Shown here: piece by piece, positions 57,048 to 64,000 of the stretch | How positions within the stretch are numbered: the first letter of the stretch is position 1 | Layout: each line of letters begins with the position of its first letter | Made by a program: the position numbers and the translations under genes | Source: Desulfobacterales bacterium | GTDB lineage: Bacteria; Desulfobacterota; Desulfobacteria; Desulfobacterales; JANQIE01 | Assembly: GCA_028282295.1 (NCBI GenBank) | Contig: JANQIE010000081.1 | Span: forward strand, 1-64,000 | Length of the DNA: 64,000 bases | Reading direction: 5' to 3' | Notes under the pieces: generated by a model | Database searches by the model: none | Told to the model about the DNA's origin: nothing | The model's input: the letters and a program-made list of their open reading frames with translations, nothing else

Positions 57048-58259
57048 ATGCGCACGACCGCTATTGTTCGCACCATACTCCTGACGCTGATTCTATCGGC
57101 AGTGACTGCCGGCGGCAGTGTCGCACAAACCGGCGCAGGCCAGGACGCCACCACCAAAACCCTGCAGGTTATCGGCAGCGCCCTGGTCGTGAAAAACGAT
57201 GTGGCGGCCGCCAAGGAGCAAGCGCTTGCCAACAGCTTCGTTGCCGCGGTTAACCGGGTCGCCGCCGAACTGGTGACCGACGAGGCGGTGGTCAACCATT
57301 TCACTTTGCTCAACGAAAAAATTTTCGGGCAGACCGATCAGTATATCGAGACCTATCAGGTACTCACCGAGGCCGTATCCGGCAAGTCCTATCGCGTGCT
57401 CGTGCAGGCCACTGTGGCTGTAGACAAGATGAGCCGCCGGTTGAAGTACTACAAAATTTTGCAGGAAAGCCGGGTGCAACTGCCCAAAGTCCTTTTCCTG
57501 ATTGCCGAGAAGAATGTCTACGATTTTGCCATGCAATACTGGTGGGGCGGCACCGGGTATTTTAGTTTCCCGATCTCCGAAAGCATCATGGCCGAGGAGT
57601 TGAGCAAACAAGGCCTGCGGGTCATCGACCACCGCATGGGAGCTGATATGAACCTGGCGGGTATTGGGGCCGATACGGCCGAGCTGACCGACGAACAGGC
57701 CCTGGCGCTGGCCGCACAGTTCAAGGCCCAGGTGGTGGTGGTGGGATTGGCCACGGCGCAACTGGCGCCCAATATCATGGGCGAAGAGATGCGCTCGTTT
57801 AAGGGAACGGTGGCCGCACGCGTGCTGCGGGTCGACACGGGCGAGCAAATCGCGGCGCTGTTTGAAACCAAGGTGACCGCCAGCGGAGACGATTTTACCG
57901 GTAGTCGTGACGCCATGACCGGCGCGGCTGTTGCCGCCGGGCAGGATGCCGCCGCGCAAATCACGGATGCGTGGCAGCGCGCCGCACAGCAAACGGCGAT
58001 GATCGAAATCGTTGTCCAAGGCACCAGTGCCCTGATTCATTTTGTTAAACTGCGCCGGGCGGTTGACGAGATTTCCGGGGTCAAGGATTTGCAAACCCGT
58101 GAAATGAAGTCGAACGTAACCACCCTGGTGGCTGAATACAAGGGGTCGCCGCGCGAGCTGGCCAACGCCTTGATGTTGAAATCGTTCGACGGCTTTGGCA
58201 TCAACATTCAGGAAGTAACCCCCGACCGGCTGACCATCGGCTTGATTCCCAATCCCTGA
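57048..58259 (+). CDS. Exported hypothetical protein (possible FlgT-like N-terminal region)
   Basis: Signal peptide; VVKNDVAAAKEQALANSFVAAVNRVAAEL; weak resemblance only. Confidence 0.6.
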   Translation: MRTTAIVRTILLTLILSAVTAGGSVAQTGAGQDATTKTLQVIGSALVVKNDVAAAKEQALANSFVAAVNRVAAELVTDEAVVNHFTLLNEKIFGQTDQYIETYQVLTEAVSGKSYRVLVQATVAVDKMSRRLKYYKILQESRVQLPKVLFLIAEKNVYDFAMQYWWGGTGYFSFPISESIMAEELSKQGLRVIDHRMGADMNLAGIGADTAELTDEQALALAAQFKAQVVVVGLATAQLAPNIMGEEMRSFKGTVAARVLRVDTGEQIAALFETKVTASGDDFTGSRDAMTGAAVAAGQDAAAQITDAWQRAAQQTAMIEIVVQGTSALIHFVKLRRAVDEISGVKDLQTREMKSNVTTLVAEYKGSPRELANALMLKSFDGFGINIQEVTPDRLTIGLIPNP

Positions 58260-58295
58260 AGGTTGTGATCCACGATTAATTCTCAGCAACGTAAC

Positions 58296-58883
58296 GTGCG
58301 TGCGGACTTGGAAAGATCTCATACCAAAATAAACCTGCCCAATATCTTAACGGTCGTAAGGATTTTGTTGACGCCGCTGTTCGTTATTTTCCTGCTGAAA
58401 AAATATAATGGACTGGCACTGATGGTGTTTGTGGTGGCCGGTGTCAGCGACGGGCTGGACGGATTTATCGCCCGTTATTTCAACCAGCGCACGGTTCTGG
58501 GGGCCTATCTGGACCCGATCGCCGACAAACTGCTGCTCATGGCGGCTTATATCAGTCTGGCGGTTCTGAGTCTCTTGCCTGCATCGCTGGCGGTGGTGGT
58601 CATCAGCCGGGACGTTGTCATTGTCCTCGGGATCGTGGTGTTGTCGATTTTGAACATTCGCATCGAAATAAAACCGACCATTGTCAGCAAATTTACAACC
58701 TTTAGCCAGCTCACGACCATCTTCTGGGCACTGTTGGACCCGCAGTTGATTCGGTTACAATTTATCGGTCAGGTCCTGTATTGGTCCACGGCGGCCCTGA
58801 CGACATTATCCGGTCTGCACTATATGTATATCGGGCTGAATATCATGCAAAACGCCTTGGGAAACGGCTCCGCCAAAAAATGA
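58296..58883 (+). CDS. pgsA: CDP-alcohol phosphatidyltransferase (PgsA-like)
   Basis: NLPNILTVVRI and DGLDGFIARYFNQRTVLGAYLDPIADK motif. Confidence 0.88.
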   Translation: MRADLERSHTKINLPNILTVVRILLTPLFVIFLLKKYNGLALMVFVVAGVSDGLDGFIARYFNQRTVLGAYLDPIADKLLLMAAYISLAVLSLLPASLAVVVISRDVVIVLGIVVLSILNIRIEIKPTIVSKFTTFSQLTTIFWALLDPQLIRLQFIGQVLYWSTAALTTLSGLHYMYIGLNIMQNALGNGSAKK

Positions 58884-58956
58884 GGTCAAGCGGCGGCGGA
58901 CGTGCATTTTCCTTGACAGGCCGCCTGATCCGGTGTTATCAGAGACCCCATCATTC

Positions 58957-59031
58957 AGGCACGTAGCTCAGGGGGAGAGCGCTACCTTGACACGGTAGAG
59001 GTCGGCGGTTCAAAACCGCCCGTGCCTACCA
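58957..59031 (+). tRNA. tRNA-Val (anticodon GAC)
   Basis: AGGCACGTAGCTCAGGGGGAGAGCGCTACCTTGACACGGTAGAGGTCGGCGGTTCAAAACCGCCCGTGCCTACCA. Confidence 0.95.
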
Positions 59032-59044
59032 TCAAGTCTATCCA

Positions 59045-59082
59045 TTAAGGGCTGGTCATTATCGACCGGCCCTTAGTTTTTG
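59045..59082 (+). terminator. Terminator after tRNA-Val
   Basis: TAAGGGCTGGTC-attat-CGACCGGCCCTTA followed by GTTTTT. Confidence 0.7.
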
Positions 59083-59382
59083 TGGCGTTTGGAAGGCAAT
59101 TAACAATAGTGTGTAGTTACTACCACATTGTTACTCGAAGTACATAGCTGAGGAGGGGACTATTTATAATTCCAACGCGTCCCGAGAGACGCATAACTTA
59201 TTGGGATTAAATACTAAAATAGGAAACCAACAACATTGCGGCAGTTTTGTACGGATATTGCAAAATCCAGTCTCCACAATCATTTACGTAAGGCCCGAAG
59301 ATCACTGCAAGGTTGACGCCCGACCCTGCCGATTGACAGTCAGGCAATTTGCCTTAACCAATTTACAAAGGAGTGATCGCCA

Positions 59383-59796
59383 TTGAAAAAAGATCAAGTT
59401 ACAAAGCGGTTGATGGAACTGATCAATAACCTGCCCGACGATCAGCAACTCAAACTTCTCCAAGTGTTGGAAAACAAACAGCGCCTGGCCCCAAAAAGCG
59501 GGACCGCGGAAAAGCGCGCGTTTCAGCGCAAGGTTTGCACAATCGACACGGTTTACGCCAACAAGGAACGGGTTTTCTGGGATGTGATCAACAATCTGAG
59601 CGCCGGTGGGGCGTACATTCAAACCGACACACCGTTGGATGTCGGCGAGGAGGTCTCCCTGGCATTTTCGCCCTATGCCTTTGATGAAACCGTCCGTGTT
59701 ACCGGTACGATTACCCGCTCCTCACAGGACGGATTCAGTGTGAAATTCGATTCCAGCATCAGGGATTTTATACACAAATACGAGCGTAGCGCCTGA
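59383..59796 (+). CDS. PilZ-domain protein
   Basis: AFQRKVCTIDTVYANKERVFWDVINNLSAGGAYIQTDTPLDVGEEVSLAF. Confidence 0.8.
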   Translation: MKKDQVTKRLMELINNLPDDQQLKLLQVLENKQRLAPKSGTAEKRAFQRKVCTIDTVYANKERVFWDVINNLSAGGAYIQTDTPLDVGEEVSLAFSPYAFDETVRVTGTITRSSQDGFSVKFDSSIRDFIHKYERSA

Positions 59797-59949
59797 TTAA
59801 GGCTTCAATCCGCATATGTTTTTCTTCGCTTGCATGTAAATCCTTGCATCAAGGATAACGATTCCACTCCTTTCCTGCGGATATCTTTTGCGAATTTCTC
59901 CAATATCTAAGTCGTACTTGTAAATTTCACAGGTAGAACAAGAACACGT

Positions 59950-60690
59950 CTATCCCGGCGTCTTGTCGTGTTCGTGGGGGGTATGGCCGTGAGCATGGGC
60001 ATGGCGGTGCGAATGGACTCGGGTGCCGGTATCGGTGACAATTCGGCCCCGCTCCATGGAATAGATCGCGTCGGTGGTTTCGACTAGAAAATCGATTTCA
60101 TGCGATATCAGCACAAATGACAGTTCCAGCCGGTTGAGAATGTCAATCAGGCTTGCTTTTGTCTTCCGGTCAAGTCCGGTTGTTGGTTCGTCCAACAAAA
60201 GCACTTCCGGTTCCATGGCCAGCACCGTAGCCAGCGCCACCAGGCGTTTTTCGCCCCCGGACAACTGAAACGTAACGCGGTTTTCGAACCCTTCCAGGTT
60301 CAGCATCTGCAAGGTTCGGCGCGCGATGGCCAGTGCTTCGGTTTTGGTGTGACCCAGGTTCAAGGGACCGAAGGCCACGTCTTCGATTACCGTGGGGCTG
60401 AAAAGCTGATCATCCGCGTCTTGAAACAACAACCCGATCCGGCCACGGATGGCGGCGAACGCCTTCTCGGTTTCAACCGTTTCGCCGAAGAGGGTGATTC
60501 GGCCGCTGGCGGGTTTCACCAACCCCATGATCAGGTGAAACAGGGTGGTTTTGCCGCTGCCGTTGGGCGCGATAAGGCCGAGGCGTTCCTTGGCTTGCAG
60601 ACTGAAGTCGAGCTGTTCCAGCACCGGCCGGCGGCCCGGATAAGCAAAGTTGATGTTTTCCAATTGGATGATCGGTTGGGTGGCGGTCAT
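59950..60690 (-). CDS. ECF nickel/cobalt transporter ATPase (NikO/CbiO)
   Basis: Walker A APNGSGKTT, LSGGEKRLVALA, VLLLDEPTTGLD; His-rich C-terminus HSHRHAHAHGHTPHEH. Confidence 0.9.
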   Translation of the reverse strand: MTATQPIIQLENINFAYPGRRPVLEQLDFSLQAKERLGLIAPNGSGKTTLFHLIMGLVKPASGRITLFGETVETEKAFAAIRGRIGLLFQDADDQLFSPTVIEDVAFGPLNLGHTKTEALAIARRTLQMLNLEGFENRVTFQLSGGEKRLVALATVLAMEPEVLLLDEPTTGLDRKTKASLIDILNRLELSFVLISHEIDFLVETTDAIYSMERGRIVTDTGTRVHSHRHAHAHGHTPHEHDKTPG

Positions 60691-60697
60691 TTTCGAA

Positions 60698-61447
60698 TCA
60701 ACTCCATTCCAAGGCGGCCAGGACGCACAGGCCGGCAGCCATAACCGCCAGCATGGACTTGGTTAACGAATACGTCGACAGGTCGCTCAGGCAGTAAAAC
60801 TTGCCGTGAAACCCCCTGCATTTCATGGCCCGCGTCACCTGCTCAGCCCGCTCGGAGGCACGCAGAAACAACATCCCGGCAAAATAGGCATAGGTCCTAT
60901 AGGTATGCAGGTTGGTGCCGGGCCTAAATCCTCGTATCTTGGCCGCGCGCACCAGCCGCCGGTATTCTTGTTCGACGACAAAAATATACCGGTAGGTCAT
61001 CAACAGTAAAAAGACAAGTTTCGCCGGCACACGCAGACGCTCCAACGCATGCCCCAGGGTTGCCGCGGGCATGGTGGCGACCAGGGCCATGAACACCGTC
61101 ACGATGGTGTATGATTTCAGAGTAACATGGGCCGCCAGCACAATTGCAGGTTGGGCCAAAGTAAACGGTCCCAAGCGAACCGCTGGTGTCCCTTTGTAAG
61201 TAAGTGGCAGGATGAGCCAGATCAGCAGCAAAAAACCGCTGACAATGATCAGCCGCCTTAAAACCAGCCGGATGCTGAGCCGGGCCGCCAGGACGAAAAT
61301 GACGGCCAGAACCAATGCGACGATCAGGGTTGCCGATTGCTGCGCCACAGCCGTTACAATTGAAAAGAGCGTGGCGAAAACAATTTTCAGGCGCGGGTCG
61401 GTTTTGTGGATTGCAGAGTCGCCGGAGGCAAAGGGTTCAACGATCAT
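60698..61447 (-). CDS. ECF transporter transmembrane protein (NikQ/CbiQ)
   Basis: HKTDPRLKIVFATLFSIVTA; RAAKIRGF and RAMKCRGF coupling motifs. Confidence 0.9.
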   Translation of the reverse strand: MIVEPFASGDSAIHKTDPRLKIVFATLFSIVTAVAQQSATLIVALVLAVIFVLAARLSIRLVLRRLIIVSGFLLLIWLILPLTYKGTPAVRLGPFTLAQPAIVLAAHVTLKSYTIVTVFMALVATMPAATLGHALERLRVPAKLVFLLLMTYRYIFVVEQEYRRLVRAAKIRGFRPGTNLHTYRTYAYFAGMLFLRASERAEQVTRAMKCRGFHGKFYCLSDLSTYSLTKSMLAVMAAGLCVLAALEWS

Positions 61448-62099
61448 GGGATTCCGGTTTGAGTTTTGCTTCGGTTTTACGGTACCGCATGTAAGCGGCC
61501 AGACCGACCAGGCCGAAGATATATCCCAAGCCGCCCAGAACATCGGCGATTCGGGGGCCGCGATCGTGTTGGTTAACCAGCATGGTGATGATCGGCCTTA
61601 ATTTGCGCTCCATAACGTTTTCAATCAGGGTCTCGATCTGTGATGCCGTCAGTGGCGCGCCCACTTCAGGGGCGGTCTTTACTTCGGGCAAATCAGGGGC
61701 GGGGGGGGCAGATGGCCTGATGGTCGTTGAGGCGCCGCTGTGCTCAAATTCCGCCGCCTTTACCTGCCATTCGGCCTGATGTCCCATGCCGGCACTGAGC
61801 ACAATTTTCATGGCGATTTTTGCCGGCGCCTTGAACACAAAGGCACCGTTTGAATCGGTAGTACCCTCCAGAAGTTTGTGCCCGTCCAAATCATATATCG
61901 TGATGGGGGCGGATACCGGTTTGCGACCGCCGCTGAATTTACTCTCAACGTGGACCCGGTCTCCTTCCACCCAGGCGAACAACACTATTTTGTGCCCGCG
62001 AACCGGGGCTGCTAAAGCCACGCACAGCAAGCAGATCAAGCAGCGTAAACACTTCGTGGCCACACCGGTGCCGACATGATAACTTTGAATCCATCTCAT
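61437..62099 (-). CDS. Nickel transport accessory component (NikL/CbiL-like)
   Basis: Signal peptide ending VRGHKIVLFAWVEGDRVHVESKFSGGR, C-terminal TM; between CbiQ- and CbiM-like genes. Confidence 0.8.
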   Translation of the reverse strand: MRWIQSYHVGTGVATKCLRCLICLLCVALAAPVRGHKIVLFAWVEGDRVHVESKFSGGRKPVSAPITIYDLDGHKLLEGTTDSNGAFVFKAPAKIAMKIVLSAGMGHQAEWQVKAAEFEHSGASTTIRPSAPPAPDLPEVKTAPEVGAPLTASQIETLIENVMERKLRPIITMLVNQHDRGPRIADVLGGLGYIFGLVGLAAYMRYRKTEAKLKPESHDR

Positions 62100-62728
62100 G
62101 GCTTGTCTTCCCAGGTTGTTCTATCGCCTGTATAACCGGGCAGCAAGGAAGGCTGTACTTTTTTTAGAAAAGCGACACAGAACGCTGCCATCAGCCCTTC
62201 GATGATCATCACCGGAAGATTGGCAACGACCACCAATTCGGCAATCCTCAAAAAGTTCTCTTCGGTAAAAACCAAGGCCAGGGCCACCAGCAACGCGCCC
62301 GCCAAAACCGACCCAAAACCACAGATAAACGCGGCCACTATGGGCCAAGGGTTCTTTTTATGCAGCCACGGCGCGCAAACATAAAACCAGAACACCGCCG
62401 GCAGCGCCATAATAACGGTATTGACGCCCAGCGTGGTGATGCCGCCGAACTGGAAAAAAAAAGCCTGCAGCACCAGGGCCGTCAAAATAGCGGGGAACGC
62501 CGGCCAGCCCAAAAGCAGACCGACGATGCCGTTCATAATCAGATGGATGTTGGTGGGCCCCAACGGCACATGGATCAAGGACGCGACAAAAAACGCCGCC
62601 GCCAGCAACCCTGTGCGGGCAACGTGATCGTAATCGAGCCGCTTGAGCCCGATGGCGGTGCCGGTTGCCGCTAAGACGCCGCCGGTAATCAACACCGGTG
62701 CGGACAAAATCCCTTCTGTAATATGCAT
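62096..62728 (-). CDS. ECF nickel/cobalt substrate-binding protein (NikM/CbiM)
   Basis: MHITEGILSAPVLITGG N-terminus (metal-binding His2), multiple TM. Confidence 0.9.
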   Translation of the reverse strand: MHITEGILSAPVLITGGVLAATGTAIGLKRLDYDHVARTGLLAAAFFVASLIHVPLGPTNIHLIMNGIVGLLLGWPAFPAILTALVLQAFFFQFGGITTLGVNTVIMALPAVFWFYVCAPWLHKKNPWPIVAAFICGFGSVLAGALLVALALVFTEENFLRIAELVVVANLPVMIIEGLMAAFCVAFLKKVQPSLLPGYTGDRTTWEDKP

Positions 62729-62946
62729 AAGCCGATCGCGTGAACGTCTTTGGGTATCGCTTGAAAACAGGCAAAAAAAAACCACAGCCACAGCGCATCT
62801 TCTGATACGGCGGTTCGGCGTGGTAAACCTATTTTAGGTGAAATGTGACTATGGGATCGGGGCTTCTGCCTTTTGGTTAATCTATCCTTATTAAAGCCGG
62901 TTCGGTTTGTCAATCCCGTGATCAACAACGACTTTTCAAATTCCCT

Positions 62947-62969
62947 TTTAAAATGTTGAACATTTTAAA
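62947..62969. promoter_or_regulatory. Perfect 23-bp operator-like palindrome
   Basis: TTTAAAATGTT-G-AACATTTTAAA between nikM-like gene and divergent methyltransferase gene. Confidence 0.45.
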
Positions 62970-63081
62970 TGTAACTTGTTATAAAATCACGTCGCTTCAA
63001 GTTGATGGCGCCGCTTTAACTGAATCTAGTTTTACGCGAACGCATCAGCCCTTTTCCAGTTGGACATAAAGGAAATACCAA

Positions 63082-64000
63082 ATGGTAAAAATAACCGAAC
63101 CCGAATCCAGATATCGTGAAAAACGCCGGGCGCATTGGGACCGGATTGCCGCCACAAACGCCAAGGCGACTTCCTGGGGCGGTTGTTATCATGATCGCCT
63201 GCTGGTGGTTTACAGGGCGTTGATTCCACGCGGCAAGCGTGTTTTGGAGATCGGCTGCAGCACCGGTGACCTTTTGGCCGGGGTCCGGCCGTCGGTCGGC
63301 GTCGGCGTCGATTTTTCGCTGCCTATGCTTCAGGAGGGCGCCCGGCGGCATCCTGAGTTGTTGTTGATTCACGCGGATGCCCATCAACTATATCTTCGGG
63401 ATTCGTTTGATTACATTATCTTGTCGGACCTCGTAAACGACCTGTGGGACGTACAGACCGTGTTGACACAGATCGCCTCGATCGCCACGAGCCAGACGAG
63501 GATCATCATCAACACATACAGCCGGTTGTGGGAACTACCGCTGAAACTCGCGCAACGGCTGGGGGTCAAGACCGCCAACCTGGAGCAAAACTGGTTGACG
63601 GTGCAGGACCTGGACGGTTTGTTGCGGTTGACCAATTTCGAAACGATCCGCCATTGGAGCGAGGTTTTGTGGCCGGTGAAAACACGGGCCGTCGCCGGTT
63701 TCTTCAATCGCTATTTAGTAAAACTGTGGCCGCTGTATTATTTCGCCTTGACCAATGTGATTCTTGCCCGCCCCCAACAATTCCGTTTGGGTGCCAACCG
63801 GCGGCCAAAGGTTTCGGTCGTCATTCCGGCACGCAACGAGGCCGGCAATATCGACCGTATCATTGCACGAACACCGGAAATGGGAGCGGGCACCGAATTG
63901 CTGTTTGTCGAAGGCGGGTCGCATGACGATACCTACAAGGTGATCAAAAATGCGATTGAAGCGAATCCCCACCGGCGATGCCGGCTTTTGCGACAAAACG
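63082..64000 (+). CDS. SAM methyltransferase fused to family 2 glycosyltransferase (truncated by window end)
   Basis: Frame open to window end: VLEIGCSTGDLL...HADAHQLYLRDSFDYIILSD, then RRPKVSVVIPARNEAGNIDRII; absent from ORF track because no stop. Confidence 0.85.
   Translation, partial: MVKITEPESRYREKRRAHWDRIAATNAKATSWGGCYHDRLLVVYRALIPRGKRVLEIGCSTGDLLAGVRPSVGVGVDFSLPMLQEGARRHPELLLIHADAHQLYLRDSFDYIILSDLVNDLWDVQTVLTQIASIATSQTRIIINTYSRLWELPLKLAQRLGVKTANLEQNWLTVQDLDGLLRLTNFETIRHWSEVLWPVKTRAVAGFFNRYLVKLWPLYYFALTNVILARPQQFRLGANRRPKVSVVIPARNEAGNIDRIIARTPEMGAGTELLFVEGGSHDDTYKVIKNAIEANPHRRCRLLRQN

Noticed and set aside
59090-59382. Riboswitch upstream of the PilZ gene (c-di-GMP type)
   Set aside because: No convincing match to GEMM-type conserved segments on inspection.
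1-64000. CRISPR arrays, prophage, transposases or integrases
   Set aside because: No regularly spaced repeats and no recognisable phage, transposase or integrase protein in the ORF track; only MITE-like repeats seen.

Overview
The window reads as a chromosome segment from an anaerobic, probably sulfate-reducing, deltaproteobacterium-like organism: sat, periplasmic formate dehydrogenase, two [NiFe] hydrogenases, etfBA and an ECF nickel transporter. Main blocks in order: an oligopeptide ABC transporter operon; an FHA-GGDEF protein; sat; a psp stress operon with divergent pspF and a sigma54-type promoter; selD; two TRAP-type binding proteins with two hybrid kinases and no permease; two tRNA-Ser genes; a large SARP/MalT-like regulator; fdhA-fdhB-fdhE; a minus-strand operon of selenoprotein redoxin, redoxin, binding lipoprotein, Cys-rich kinase and REC-STAS; a catalytic hydrogenase; a long hyp operon carrying an RND-histidine kinase fusion and an H2-sensor-like hydrogenase with kinase and regulator; apbE; etfBA; rimO; a prenyl synthase; pgsA; tRNA-Val; a PilZ protein; NikMLQO; and a methyltransferase-glycosyltransferase running off the end. 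Four genes are split in the ORF track by in-frame TGA codons that look like selenocysteine: selD, fdhA, a UxxC thioredoxin-like protein and the hydrogenase large subunit. Each TGA is followed by a hairpin with GG in the apical loop at +18/19 or +24/25. The hydrogenase Sec lies in the N-terminal RxCGVC motif (second Cys), not at the known [NiFeSe] position (DPUxxC). The other main candidate for an undescribed system is the hypC-[RND-kinase fusion]-[sensor hydrogenase]-kinase-regulator-hypD-hypE operon. All calls come from reading the sequence; no database search was run.
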